This document shows positions 1 through 8,441 of a stretch of 64,000 bases of DNA, piece by piece. This DNA comes from Sediminicola sp040566555. Lineage in GTDB: Bacteria > Bacteroidota > Bacteroidia > Flavobacteriales > Flavobacteriaceae. The notes below the pieces were generated by a model. The model ran no database searches, was not told the DNA's origin, and worked only from the letters and a program-made list of their open reading frames with translations. The DNA lies in contig NZ_JBEWYP010000001.1 in NCBI RefSeq assembly GCF_040566555.1, positions 620,001 through 684,000 on the forward strand. The letters run 5' to 3'. A program made the position numbers and the translations under genes. Position 1 is the first letter of the stretch. Each line of letters opens with the position of its first letter.

Positions 1-252
1 TTCCTTGTGTTTTGCCGTCTTTAAAAATTGAAGGATATCTCTTTGGTGGGGCCATAAATAATTGGGATTGGCTCTAGAGATCTCTTCCAAGACATCGGCC
101 GCACGCATAATCAATAAGCGATCCTTGGAATACAAAAAGTGGAACAAGGCATCAAAATCTTTTTGGGTCTTAATAAGCGACTCCAATTCTTTTGCTTTGG
201 CATTGGACCTAAGATCTCCTCCCTTCAAGTATTTGATAAGATCTATGGTCAT
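1..252 (-). CDS. Partial HEAT-repeat-like hypothetical protein
   Basis: An open frame runs from an ATG at 252 to the window edge without a stop, giving 84 residues of the N-terminus. It is rich in helices and has paired amphipathic stretches (LIKYLKGGDLRSNAKAKELE; LLIMRAADVLEEISRANP), which resembles HEAT or armadillo repeats. Its ATG overlaps the stop of the upstream short-chain dehydrogenase as ATGA, so the two are probably co-translated. The rest of the gene lies outside the window and the function is unknown. Confidence 0.6.
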   Translation of the reverse strand, partial: MTIDLIKYLKGGDLRSNAKAKELESLIKTQKDFDALFHFLYSKDRLLIMRAADVLEEISRANPNYLWPHQRDILQFLKTAKHKE

Positions 253-1010
253 GACCCTAACATTCCGCCATCCACGACGTGCATGGAACCTGTAATGTAG
301 GAACTTTCATCTGAAGCCAAGAACAAGGCCAGTTTAGCTATTTCTTGGGAGTCGGCATAGCGCTTTAACGGAATAGTATTCTCAAAGCCTTTGATCACTT
401 CCTCAGGATTGTCCGGAGAGATTTCCTTTTCAATACGGCGCATCATATTATTGTCCACTGGTCCTGGGTGAATGCTGTTGACCCTAATCTTTCTTTCGGC
501 ACTTTCCAGGGCAGCTACACGCATAATCCCGATAACCCCATGTTTACTGGCAACGTAGGCTCCCAACCCTTGAAATCCTTTTAATCCGGCCACGGACGAA
601 GTGATCATCACACTTCCCCCCTCCTCCATTTTGGGCAGTACATGCTGACAGCCCAACCAGACCCCTTTTAGATTTACGGCAATTACCTTATCGAATATGT
701 TTTCAGGATAGTCTACCAAAGGCTTGGAACAGCCTTCAATACCCGCATTATTATAGAAAATATCAATTTTACCGAAAACCTTCAAAGTTTCCTTGACATA
801 GGATTCAGTATCCTTTGCTTTGGAAACATCTGCAATACAGAAAGCTAAATTTGGAGTATTTAAGTCTTTTACCGCCCGGTCTATTCCTTTTTGATCCACA
901 TCAACCATCATTACTTTGGCACCTTCGTCCAAGAATAATTTAACGGTTGCGAGCCCTATGCCATTTGCTCCCCCGGTAATGATGGCTACTTTGTCTTTTA
1001 ATCTGTCCAT
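249..1010 (-). CDS. SDR family NAD(P)-dependent oxidoreductase
   Basis: A classical short-chain dehydrogenase/reductase of 253 residues, the usual family length. The cofactor motif TGGANGIG lies at residues 12-19 and Asp37 at the end of beta-2 suggests NAD rather than NADP. NNAG is at 87-90, and the catalytic tetrad is Asn113, Ser139, Tyr152 and Lys156. The C-terminal substrate loop does not allow the substrate to be named. The gene carries a Crp/FNR-like box about 58 bp upstream (1063-1074), so it is probably part of the stress regulon of this island. It is co-translated with the partial gene downstream by a 4-nt overlap. Confidence 0.93.
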   Translation of the reverse strand: MDRLKDKVAIITGGANGIGLATVKLFLDEGAKVMMVDVDQKGIDRAVKDLNTPNLAFCIADVSKAKDTESYVKETLKVFGKIDIFYNNAGIEGCSKPLVDYPENIFDKVIAVNLKGVWLGCQHVLPKMEEGGSVMITSSVAGLKGFQGLGAYVASKHGVIGIMRVAALESAERKIRVNSIHPGPVDNNMMRRIEKEISPDNPEEVIKGFENTIPLKRYADSQEIAKLALFLASDESSYITGSMHVVDGGMLGS

Positions 1011-1031
1011 AATAGAACTTTTTTAGTAAGA

Positions 1032-1074
1032 CCAAGGTATCCATCTTATGACATTCATATAATGATAAATGTCA
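1032..1074 (-). promoter_or_regulatory. Crp/FNR-like box plus -7 element upstream of the SDR gene
   Basis: The palindrome TGATAAATGTCA (1063-1074) matches TGAY-N4-RTCA. The complement of 1032-1039 reads TACCTTGG, matching five of the six fixed positions of the Bacteroidota -7 element TAnnTTTG. The centres are 33 bp apart, as at five other promoters in this island. That geometry is typical of an activator bound near -41. The regulator is inferred. Confidence 0.55.
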
Positions 1075-1096
1075 CTGGAATCAAAAAAAGTGCGGC

Positions 1097-1171
1097 TTAA
1101 GAATATTTCTTTAGAAAGAAGGCAATACAGAATAGTAGTGCATAAAACGAAATAGCTATCAATGTGGTCAT
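1097..1171 (-). CDS. Possible 24-residue membrane peptide
   Basis: A short frame starts with ATG 10 nt after the stop of the DUF2267 gene and encodes 24 residues: MTTLIAISFYALLFCIAFFL followed by KKYS. It is a single hydrophobic helix ending in two lysines, the look of a one-pass membrane peptide with its C-terminus inside. There is no clear Shine-Dalgarno sequence. Position after DUF2267 suggests an operon. It could be a chance frame; conservation in relatives would decide. Confidence 0.35.
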   Translation of the reverse strand: MTTLIAISFYALLFCIAFFLKKYS

Positions 1172-1181
1172 AATATTGTTT

Positions 1182-1634
1182 TTAAAATATAATATGAGAA
1201 GAAATCATTGTTTTTAGATCCTTGGGAAGTCCATCCCGTATATCGTCCATCTCACCTGTAGAAACATATTTCCTGAGGTAAGTAAAGGTGGTATCCACAT
1301 ATTGCTGGGCCACTTCATCGCTGTATTCAAAATCATTTACTGCAGCTGGACCATCATGGGTCCTCACTAGATCCAAAAACTCAGCCATTTTCTTAATTTT
1401 TGGTTTCTTCTGCTTAATATTCCAACCATTCACATAAACTGCTTTTAAAAACATGGGCAGTTGCGCTATAAACTGTAATGATTCCTCCGTGGGAATAATA
1501 TCGCGTAGCGCATGCAACGTTGACGTTAGAATTCTTCCTGCCTTATCACGGTCATTTCCAAGACCCAATTGCACGGTATAATCTTTTAAAAAAGTATTTC
1601 CTTCCGTTGCGTATTGATTAAAATTAAGTGCCAT
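1182..1634 (-). CDS. DUF2267 domain-containing protein
   Basis: A soluble protein of 150 residues that I assign to DUF2267 by its pattern: an N-terminal helix (FNQYATEGNTFLKDYTVQLG), RAGRILTSTLHALRD-like core (here KAGRILTSTLHALRD), and LPMFLKAVYVNGW. The family is small, helical and of unknown biochemical role, often found near stress genes. The ATG at 1634 (MALNF) is preferred to a farther upstream start, because the promoter box 1691-1702 and its -7 element would lie inside the longer frame. It belongs to the inferred Crp/FNR-type regulon. A 24-residue membrane peptide may follow it. Confidence 0.8.
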   Translation of the reverse strand: MALNFNQYATEGNTFLKDYTVQLGLGNDRDKAGRILTSTLHALRDIIPTEESLQFIAQLPMFLKAVYVNGWNIKQKKPKIKKMAEFLDLVRTHDGPAAVNDFEYSDEVAQQYVDTTFTYLRKYVSTGEMDDIRDGLPKDLKTMISSHIIF

Positions 1635-1659
1635 GACCATAGTTTTATAAGGTGGACAG

Positions 1660-1702
1660 TAAAGGTGGCAAATAGTTCCCGAGTACAAAATGACCTCAAT
1701 CA
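1660..1702 (-). promoter_or_regulatory. Crp/FNR-like box plus weak -7 element upstream of DUF2267 gene
   Basis: TGACCTCAATCA (1691-1702) fits TGAY-N4-RTCA. The complement of 1660-1667 is CACCTTTA, four of six fixed positions of TAnnTTTG. Centre-to-centre distance is again 33 bp. It is the weakest of the six sites and is placed mainly by spacing. Confidence 0.4.
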
Positions 1703-1869
1703 TTTTGCATAATTATCTGTAATAATCAAGATTTAGGAGTTCAAATATTAATATACCCTAAGTCAACCTTATGGGATAGAAGATAAGATTATAAGGTTAT
1801 GGACCAAGTCTTCCTCCATGAACCCTACGATAAAGTCGTTGTGACGTTCAAATTAGGAAGTTAAAGGAA

Positions 1870-2598
1870 CTATTCTTTAGGCAACTCTTTGTAGATATCG
1901 GTGGCCTCTATATAATTTTCTATGATCTGTGGGTTCATTGAAGGCTCATAGTCAGAAGGTTCTATTTGTGTAAAGAAAAGGTCTGTAGAGCCCCTTCTTT
2001 CCGGTAGATCCAATGCGCCTTGTACGTAGGTGCTCCAATCGAACAATTGGTATCCAAGGCCATGGTCAATGCAAATAAGATCCTTATTGAATTTTACCTC
2101 TTCTGCGTAGTTGGTATTGAGCATCTTAAAAATATTCCCTAATAACTGGGAGGTATTTTTTGCCGCATAGGTAGTAATATGCCCCAATTCTCTGCCCATC
2201 ACCCCAATTTGAGCATTATAGGGCAGGTTTAAAAATAAGATAGGCTTGTTATTGGATTCTGCTTCCGTGCTAATGGTCACCACGTAGCTTCTGTTCTCCT
2301 TCTTTTTGAACATACTAAAAAAGGTAGGCTTGGAAGAAAAAGGGGTTTTGCTCTTGCGAAAGCGAAATTGGACTTTAACATCCTTCAATTCCGGGTAATA
2401 CGATAGGGCCGTTGCCACCTGCTCCGTAATTTCAGATGGTATATCTTTATTTACCAAGTATGTGGCATACATGGTGGAATCCATGGTGTTTTCTTTGAAC
2501 TCTTTTGTAGGCACTTGTGCCATTGCCAAGGTGGTACATGACAAGACCAAAAGGGTTGACACCCATTTCCTCCAAGATATATTTATTCCTAAATTCAT
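1870..2598 (-). CDS. Exported protein with degenerate metalloprotease-like motif
   Basis: 242 residues with a signal peptide (WVSTLLVLSCTTLAMAQ) ending in AQ, so it is exported to the periplasm or beyond. The middle contains VMGRELGHI at about residues 134-142, which looks like the zinc-binding HELGH of metallopeptidases with the first histidine replaced by arginine. The rest is of unknown fold. No strong promoter box of the neighbouring type was found upstream. Function unknown; it may be a former peptidase turned structural or binding protein. Confidence 0.65.
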   Translation of the reverse strand: MNLGINISWRKWVSTLLVLSCTTLAMAQVPTKEFKENTMDSTMYATYLVNKDIPSEITEQVATALSYYPELKDVKVQFRFRKSKTPFSSKPTFFSMFKKKENRSYVVTISTEAESNNKPILFLNLPYNAQIGVMGRELGHITTYAAKNTSQLLGNIFKMLNTNYAEEVKFNKDLICIDHGLGYQLFDWSTYVQGALDLPERRGSTDLFFTQIEPSDYEPSMNPQIIENYIEATDIYKELPKE

Positions 2599-3081
2599 TT
2601 CACTCTATTTTTTAAAGGCAAGTATTAAAAAATTGTTCTTATTGGAATTAGCATATTTTCTTTTTCTCAATAATGACCTAATCAGTAATCTTCCTTTACG
2701 ATTTTACTCGCCAAATTAAAATACCTGACCCATCATATATAAGGCTGGACAACAGTATCACAAGAAGGCTGCATTTAAAATATAACGTTCCAAAGCATGG
2801 ATTGGTATACTATATATGGTTTAATTTCTCCGATAGACCAAGTATGGCAGCCCGTCAAACTCCTACAAGTGTGATGATTAAAAACTTTAAATGAATAAAA
2901 TAGATGGATGACCAAGTGAAAGTCCATGTAGATCATTTTTAAGAACATGGACCGTAAAATATAAGAATGCGAAAACTGAACGGGCTGTTTATCCGCTTCT
3001 ATGATACAGGCGTACATGGGTCTTTATAGACCCCAAATTGCTGTTATATTAGAATTGATCTTTGAAAAAAGTAGCCTACTT
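2599..3081. other. Gene-free interval
   Basis: About 480 bp with no frame I would defend. An 80-codon minus-strand frame at 2775-3017 has no family resemblance and an odd composition. A short hairpin (GGGTC-TTTATA-GACCC, near 3017-3032) lies downstream of the D-lactate dehydrogenase gene but lacks a T-run. Nothing else was recognised. Confidence 0.5.
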
Positions 3082-4092
3082 CTAAGAGATCATCGTTTCA
3101 TAACCAAGTTCGTTTTTTGACTCTTTTCCTTTTTCCCAACAATCGATATTATAAAAAGTGATGTCCGCAATATTCGCCAGCGCCTCTTTGGTGACAAAGG
3201 CCTGGTGAGGGGTAAGCAACACATTGGGCAAGGAAAGCAGTTGTTTCAATAGATCGTCCTTAATATCACCGGATGTGGAATGATCCTTGAAGAATACGCC
3301 TATTTCCTTTTCATACACATCTGTGGCATACCCGGCAATCTTCTTTTTCTCCAAGACCTTGATCAAAGCTGTGGTATTTACTACCGCACCACGGGCCGTG
3401 TTTATTAAAAGGGCCCTTTTTTTCATAGCTTTAAACTGAGCCTCATCTATTAAATAGTGGGTGTCATGGGTCAATGGAACATGTAAACTGACGATGTCGG
3501 ATTTTTTCAACAATTCCTCCATTTCCACATATTGGATACCATAATCTTTTATCAAGGTGGCATCTTGAACAAGATCGTTGGCCAAAATAGTGCATCCAAA
3601 ACCGTGCATAATTTTTACCATCACTGCTCCAATTTTGCCAACTCCGACAATACCTACAGTTTTTTTGTTCAGATCGAAACCAAGAAGATCATCCTGTAAA
3701 AAGTTATATTGGTGTACTTGTGAATGGGCCAAAATAATTTTTCTGTTGAGGGCCAACAATAATGCCACGGCATGTTCTGCGATGGAATGGGGCGAATAAT
3801 CAGGGGCATTGGCAACCTTAAACCCAAAACGTTTGGCACATTTAATATGGATATTGTTGTAACCAGCAGAACGCAGGCTGATATATTTGACCCCAAAGTC
3901 CCTTAATTTTTCCAAAACGGTTAGGGAGGCATCGTCCCCAGAAAATATAGAAATGGCATCGAAACCTACCGCTTGGTGCGCCGTTTCTGAGTCGAGGGCC
4001 CTATGGGTAAACACCACATGATGGTTGTTTTTATTGGCTCTTTCTAAATAAGGCACCTCAAATTTCTTAGCACTATAAACCAGTAATTTCAT
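3082..4092 (-). CDS. D-lactate dehydrogenase / 2-hydroxyacid dehydrogenase
   Basis: 336 residues of the D-isomer-specific 2-hydroxyacid dehydrogenase family, most like fermentative D-lactate dehydrogenase (pyruvate + NADH to D-lactate). Arg74 with SLRSAGYNNI, the Rossmann motif GIVGVGKIG near residue 145, TARGAVVN near 230 and the catalytic-dyad histidine in TPHQAF near 295 are all present. The ATG at 4092 (MKLLVYS) is chosen over an upstream in-frame start that would reach further into the preceding gene. It overlaps that lipoprotein gene by 20 nt and is last in a three-gene operon whose promoter carries a Crp/FNR-like box. This fits induction under low oxygen (inference). Confidence 0.88.
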   Translation of the reverse strand: MKLLVYSAKKFEVPYLERANKNNHHVVFTHRALDSETAHQAVGFDAISIFSGDDASLTVLEKLRDFGVKYISLRSAGYNNIHIKCAKRFGFKVANAPDYSPHSIAEHAVALLLALNRKIILAHSQVHQYNFLQDDLLGFDLNKKTVGIVGVGKIGAVMVKIMHGFGCTILANDLVQDATLIKDYGIQYVEMEELLKKSDIVSLHVPLTHDTHYLIDEAQFKAMKKRALLINTARGAVVNTTALIKVLEKKKIAGYATDVYEKEIGVFFKDHSTSGDIKDDLLKQLLSLPNVLLTPHQAFVTKEALANIADITFYNIDCWEKGKESKNELGYETMIS

Positions 4093-4729
4093 TTTTTCTG
4101 TCTTTTCTAAATATGATATCTTGTTCTTCCAAAGCCAAAACAATCAGTTTTATATAATCGTCAATGGTCTTATTAATATCCTGTGGATCCGTAATGTCTA
4201 TGGTGCCCCTCCAAATAAGTTGTCGCTCTTTACCAACACAGATACAGTACAAAGAAGTCTCCGCATGGTAGACCATAAATTCATCATAGTAATCATCCCT
4301 GTAATAAATATCCTGGTGTTCCAAATAATCGTCCCGAAACCTTCCGTAAATTCCGTCCACCTCAGACATTCTTTTCTTAAAGGTTTTTTTACTCTCGTAA
4401 CCGGTGACCTTGGTAAACAAAATGGCGTCAAAATCTCGCTCTATCAACAAATCCTCAACCGCATCTATTTCCTGTTCCGACTTTTCCGAGGAGGTAAATT
4501 CCACATCAAAGAGGTCCAAACTTCGCATAGCCTCTATATCCCTTTTTGTAAACTCCTTGGTCATCTTCGTCTCAAAATTCTCTCTGGCCTCCGTATTCTG
4601 GGTCATTCCTACAACAAGTACCTTGTAGGCATCAAAAATCACTATGTCTGGACTTTTCCAATTTTCCACCAATTGAATGGAGGAACAACTAGAAAGTACT
4701 AAGACCATTAATATGGCTAACTTTTTCAT
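4073..4729 (-). CDS. Lipoprotein of unknown function
   Basis: 218 residues starting MKKLAILMVLVLSSCSS, a clear lipoprotein signal with Cys15 as the lipidated residue. The mature part begins IQLVENWKSP, a pattern seen in small flavobacterial DUF4136-like lipoproteins, but I do not assign it firmly. The central part is acidic and tyrosine rich (YLEHQDIYYRDDYYDEF, near 140-156). The start at 4729 is set by the signal peptide; upstream codons would add a non-signal extension. It sits second in the operon between a small cytoplasmic protein and D-lactate dehydrogenase. Confidence 0.75.
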   Translation of the reverse strand: MKKLAILMVLVLSSCSSIQLVENWKSPDIVIFDAYKVLVVGMTQNTEARENFETKMTKEFTKRDIEAMRSLDLFDVEFTSSEKSEQEIDAVEDLLIERDFDAILFTKVTGYESKKTFKKRMSEVDGIYGRFRDDYLEHQDIYYRDDYYDEFMVYHAETSLYCICVGKERQLIWRGTIDITDPQDINKTIDDYIKLIVLALEEQDIIFRKDRKNEITGL

Positions 4730-4781
4730 CTTTATTATTTTTATGATAATAGGCGATAACAGCAATGAATACGTGTTTTTC

Positions 4782-5201
4782 TTAAGGTTTTCTCTTTTTC
4801 AGAATTCCCCCGGCGTAGTTGAAAATTTCTGATTTAAGCAATTGGAAGTTCTCCAAAAATCCTACTACCTCGGCCTTTATGGCTTCATGTTTTTGATAAT
4901 ACCCAAGATCACAGGCGTAATCGGTACATTCCAACATGCCCCCCAAATCTTTTTGGTGCTTGTCTATGGAATCTAACACCACAATTTTACGTTCCTTATT
5001 TTTCTTGATCTGAGCCTGATACTTTTGTAATCGTTCAAATAGGTTTGGGGTATTTGGTTCAAAAACATATGAATTCAATAAGTTATCGATAAAGGTCACC
5101 TCATCGCTTACCAGATACAGGGAAGACTTCCAGTTATGGGATTCTGCGTACAGTAGCTCTACCTTTTTTTCTTGTTCCGGTTTTATTTTACTTTTTTCCA
5201 T
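4782..5201 (-). CDS. Hypothetical cytoplasmic helical protein
   Basis: 139 residues, no signal or membrane segment, largely helical with charged stretches suggestive of a coiled coil (RLQKYQAQIKKNKERKIVVL). Family not recognised. ATG at 5201 (MEKSKIK) is preferred because the promoter's -7 element (5222-5229) lies just upstream. It heads an operon with a lipoprotein and D-lactate dehydrogenase, and its promoter holds the most perfect copy of the island's palindrome. The operon position suggests a stress or anaerobic role. Confidence 0.72.
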   Translation of the reverse strand: MEKSKIKPEQEKKVELLYAESHNWKSSLYLVSDEVTFIDNLLNSYVFEPNTPNLFERLQKYQAQIKKNKERKIVVLDSIDKHQKDLGGMLECTDYACDLGYYQKHEAIKAEVVGFLENFQLLKSEIFNYAGGILKKRKP

Positions 5202-5221
5202 GGTGCAATTAATATCTGGGG

Positions 5222-5264
5222 ACAAGATATTGCCAACACGGCATTATTAAAATGACAAAAGTCA
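5222..5264 (-). promoter_or_regulatory. Crp/FNR-like box plus -7 element upstream of the ldh operon
   Basis: TGACAAAAGTCA (5253-5264) is a TGAY-N4-RTCA palindrome, here with TGAC/GTCA arms and one more pair outside (ATGAC...GTCAT). The complement of 5222-5229 is TATCTTGT, four of six fixed positions of TAnnTTTG. The centres are 33 bp apart. Confidence 0.55.
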
Positions 5265-5275
5265 TGACCAAAAAC

Positions 5276-6646
5276 TTAGATCACAATTTCCACTACTTCA
5301 TACAGTTTGGGTATATGCACATTCCAACGGTAACTGTCCCTGATTTTGGTCCTAAAAGCATCCAGGGCAGTAGGTTCCCCATGTATCAGGAAGACCCTTT
5401 CCGGGATGTTTTTTATCTCCTTCAGCCAATCTAACAGTTCCTGTTGATCAGCATGGGCGGAGAGACTTTCCAAATGGGCCACTTGGGCTTTTACGGGATG
5501 GTATTTTCCAAAAAATTTAAGCTCATGGGCCCCTTCCAACAACTGCCTGCCCCTTGTACCCTCTGCCATATACCCCACTAGAAGGACAGTGGTGGCCGGT
5601 TCATCTATCAATTGATTTAAATAGGTCAGAACACGACCTCCAGTGATCATCCCACTACCTGCAATTACAATTTTTGGTCTGGGATCATCAATGGTTTTCC
5701 AGGTATCCGCATAAGAGGTGATGATGTTTACATGATTGCACATGGCCTTATATTCACTCATGGATAGTTTGTGCCACTGTGGGTAATTCTCAAAAACGGA
5801 GAGTACATTGTTGCCCATAGGGCTGTCCACATAAATGGGGATGTTGGGAATGCGATTTTTCTTGTATAGGTTCCAGAATAGATAGATCAATGATTGCAAT
5901 CGTTCCACGGCAAAGGAAGGGATAATAAGCTGTCCCTTTTCGTGAATGGTTCGTTCCACAAGGCCAATGACAATCTCCTCCACATTTTCCTGAGGGTGCA
6001 ATCTGTTGCCATAGGTACTCTCCAAGAAAAGAAAGTCGGCCCACTGAGGCCTTTCCGGTGCATCCATAAGAGCATCTACTTTCCTACCAATATCTCCGGA
6101 GAAAACAAATAGTTTACCCAAAATTTCCAATTCTATAAAGGTGGCCCCAATGATGTGGCCATTGAACCTAAACCTATATTTAATAGTATCAGATAGGGAT
6201 ACCCATTGATCTTTTTCTTCAGCTTGGAACAGATCAATGGCCCTTTCGGCCTCTCTTAAGGTATAGAACGGTAATGCAGGATCGTGGGAACTATATCCCA
6301 TTTTATTGGCCTGTTCTGCCTCTTCCTCATGGATTTTGGCGCTGTCCCTCAAAATAATTGCAGTTATGGACAGGGTGGGCGCCGTACCAATTATTTGACC
6401 TTTAAATCCTTCCTTGACCAATCTCGGCAGGTATCCCGTATGATCCAAATGGCCATGAGTGAGCAGGACAATTCCAATTTTGTCTGCCTGTATTGGCAAA
6501 GGCTGCCAGTTCTGAGATCGTAGCTCCTTGAGCCCCTGGAACATCCCGCAGTCTATCATGATATTCATCACAGGGGTCTCCAAATAGTACTTGGAACCTG
6601 TTACCGTACCAGCGGCACCCAGAAAATGTATTTTTATATTGGCCAT
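5276..6646 (-). CDS. MBL-fold beta-CASP RNA hydrolase (CPSF-73/Ysh1-like)
   Basis: 456 residues, the usual length for bacterial CPSF-type metallo-beta-lactamase/beta-CASP nucleases. The zinc motif THGHLDH is at 63-69, preceded by IDCGMFQG. The beta-CASP part contains IAGSGMITGGR, and the C-terminal SLSAHADQQELLDW plus LIHGEP complete the metal site and the RNA-specificity domain. It likely cleaves RNA in the cytoplasm. It is the last gene of a five-gene operon starting with the universal stress protein at 9707, only 9 nt after the ATP-cone/nuclease gene, which suggests coordinated nucleic-acid turnover under stress. Confidence 0.9.
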   Translation of the reverse strand: MANIKIHFLGAAGTVTGSKYYLETPVMNIMIDCGMFQGLKELRSQNWQPLPIQADKIGIVLLTHGHLDHTGYLPRLVKEGFKGQIIGTAPTLSITAIILRDSAKIHEEEAEQANKMGYSSHDPALPFYTLREAERAIDLFQAEEKDQWVSLSDTIKYRFRFNGHIIGATFIELEILGKLFVFSGDIGRKVDALMDAPERPQWADFLFLESTYGNRLHPQENVEEIVIGLVERTIHEKGQLIIPSFAVERLQSLIYLFWNLYKKNRIPNIPIYVDSPMGNNVLSVFENYPQWHKLSMSEYKAMCNHVNIITSYADTWKTIDDPRPKIVIAGSGMITGGRVLTYLNQLIDEPATTVLLVGYMAEGTRGRQLLEGAHELKFFGKYHPVKAQVAHLESLSAHADQQELLDWLKEIKNIPERVFLIHGEPTALDAFRTKIRDSYRWNVHIPKLYEVVEIVI

Positions 6647-6655
6647 ATACCCCTC

Positions 6656-7483
6656 TTAACAATTGCACAACAGTTCTATCTCTTTCATGATTCTTTTCTT
6701 TCGCGAATCGGAAATACCGAGATGGTCCAGAAAAAATTTGTCATGAAGCAACTGTTGGCATAGAACCACATCCCTGCTCAACAAAAATTGTTTTTCACGT
6801 GCGCTCAACAATGTAGATACGGTGATGGGATACAGTCCCAATCTGTCTATGCGGTCTTTTAGTCCATTATCCTTGGGATAATCCCAGCTCAACAAATACA
6901 ACCCGGCACATTTCCCATAGAGCATGGCATCTTCGGTAAAGCGGGTATTCGTAGCTACCCAACCAACACCAAAATGCAGGTCCAAATACTCTTTGGCGTC
7001 CCAATGTTTTTTCACATCCAGATATCTGGAATGAATGTACAAGGGAACCTTAACATTGCAGTTTCTCCCTTCCTCACTGTGGAATTTACATTCAATAATT
7101 GTGGCTTCCCCATTCTTTTGGGCAAAAACATCTATTTCATGTTTTACACAAAATCCGGGCATTACCTTACCTACTTGGGTTGTATATCCAGAGTATTCCA
7201 GAATGGCACTTATAAATTTTTCGAAAGGATATCCCGTTGGACCAAATTCATAAATCGCTTTCTTCAACTTGTATTTAGAAGCAGAGATGGACTGCTTCTT
7301 TTTTAATATGGCAAAAGCCCTGTTGTAGATTTCTTTGGTGCTGATCCCCTGATAAAGCTCATCTTGTACGCGATCTACAATAAGATTGACCAAATCATCA
7401 TCTGCCCCACTGCGCTTTAAGGAATTCCGCAATTTGGACATTGAAAACTTCACCCTTTCCCCAGAAGATTTTACTATTTCCAT
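6656..7483 (-). CDS. ATP-cone domain fused to Mrr-type restriction endonuclease
   Basis: 275 residues in two parts. Residues 2-80 look like an ATP-cone (VKSSGERVKFSMSKLRNSL... YNRAFAILKKK), the nucleotide-sensing domain of NrdR and ribonucleotide reductases. Residues 85-200 look like a Mrr/type IV PD-(D/E)xK nuclease: GYPFEKFISAILEYSGY, then Asp118 and IIECK (Glu131, Lys133) as the catalytic set. The join suggests a DNase whose action depends on ATP/dATP level (inference). The gene lies 11 nt after the MscS gene and 9 nt before the beta-CASP RNase gene in the same operon. Confidence 0.82.
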   Translation of the reverse strand: MEIVKSSGERVKFSMSKLRNSLKRSGADDDLVNLIVDRVQDELYQGISTKEIYNRAFAILKKKQSISASKYKLKKAIYEFGPTGYPFEKFISAILEYSGYTTQVGKVMPGFCVKHEIDVFAQKNGEATIIECKFHSEEGRNCNVKVPLYIHSRYLDVKKHWDAKEYLDLHFGVGWVATNTRFTEDAMLYGKCAGLYLLSWDYPKDNGLKDRIDRLGLYPITVSTLLSAREKQFLLSRDVVLCQQLLHDKFFLDHLGISDSRKKRIMKEIELLCNC

Positions 7484-7494
7484 ACGTTATGGCT

Positions 7495-8406
7495 TTACCC
7501 GTTATGTTTTATCCTTACATCTACCTCAGGAATTTTCAATAATTGCAAGGTGGCAGAGGCCAGGATTACTTTTCCATCTGTTCGCAATGCCTCTTTTTGA
7601 ATACTGTCAAAAAGTTTATGCCTGGTACCTCTTCTTAACTTATAATCTGTAATGTACCTCACGTTCACCTCTATCCAATTATCGGTCAGCTTTATGGCGA
7701 TAGTAGGTTCCAAGGTGGCATTCTCAATATAATACCGCTCTACCATCTCCCCCCATTTTGCCTTGCTACCCTCCACATAATCCGAGAGAAGCTCCATAGA
7801 GCTGTCCAAAACAATTTTCTTTGCCAATTCCACATCTGACTCATAGGTAACCAGAATATTGAGTTCGTCCCATACAAAAGGAAAATCCATGGAGTAATTT
7901 TTTATGGGGCCCTTAAAAACAAAGGCGTTACTGATCTTGACAATCCTCCCGGAATAATTATCACTACTTACCCACTCCCCCATTTCCATAATGGTGGTAT
8001 AAATACTATCAATATCTATAACATCGCCCTTAATACCGTTTATTTCTATTCGGTCACCAGGGGTATAGACCCTCACCGCAAAAATGTAAAAGGAGCCTGC
8101 AATGCTTAATATCAACTCTTGTAAAGTAAACGTGATACCAGCCGTAAAAAGGCCTATAACAAGGGAGTAGTCCTTAATGTTGCCCGCAGTAAAAAACACC
8201 AAAAAGAGGATGGCAATCAACACATAACCAAAAACCTCTATCCCCTTTTGTGTCTTGTATCTAAAGCTTACATTATCTATCCTATTTCGGGCAATCTTTC
8301 TCAACAATCGAATCCCTACTATAATGAACAACACCCAAAACAGCAATCGCAATATGCTAACTAAAAAAGGTTGTTGTTCCAGAAAATCGTAAAGCTGTTG
8401 CATCAT
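7495..8406 (-). CDS. Mechanosensitive ion channel, MscS family
   Basis: 303 residues with three hydrophobic segments (about 12-35, 53-78 and 83-112). The pore-lining third helix region (GLFTAGITFTLQELILSIAG) is followed by the MscS beta domain with VYTPGDRIEINGIKGDVIDI. The protein should gate ion flow across the inner membrane on tension. It is the third gene of the stress operon, 35 nt after the eRF1-like gene. The C-terminal part is the usual alpha/beta domain. Confidence 0.88.
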   Translation of the reverse strand: MMQQLYDFLEQQPFLVSILRLLFWVLFIIVGIRLLRKIARNRIDNVSFRYKTQKGIEVFGYVLIAILFLVFFTAGNIKDYSLVIGLFTAGITFTLQELILSIAGSFYIFAVRVYTPGDRIEINGIKGDVIDIDSIYTTIMEMGEWVSSDNYSGRIVKISNAFVFKGPIKNYSMDFPFVWDELNILVTYESDVELAKKIVLDSSMELLSDYVEGSKAKWGEMVERYYIENATLEPTIAIKLTDNWIEVNVRYITDYKLRRGTRHKLFDSIQKEALRTDGKVILASATLQLLKIPEVDVRIKHNG

Positions 8407-8441
8407 TTACAGATTATATTTTAGTAAGGCACAGCCTAAGT

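Noticed and set aside
2673..2683. TGAC-CTA-ATCA as a seventh Crp/FNR-like box
   Set aside because: Spacer is 3 rather than 4 and no -7 element lies 33 bp away in the right direction.
2775..3017. 80-codon minus-strand frame
   Set aside because: No signal, family pattern or coupling; composition looks like non-coding DNA.
4121..4702. 193-codon plus-strand frame
   Set aside because: Antisense of the lipoprotein gene, which has a clear signal peptide; the plus-strand product has no family pattern.
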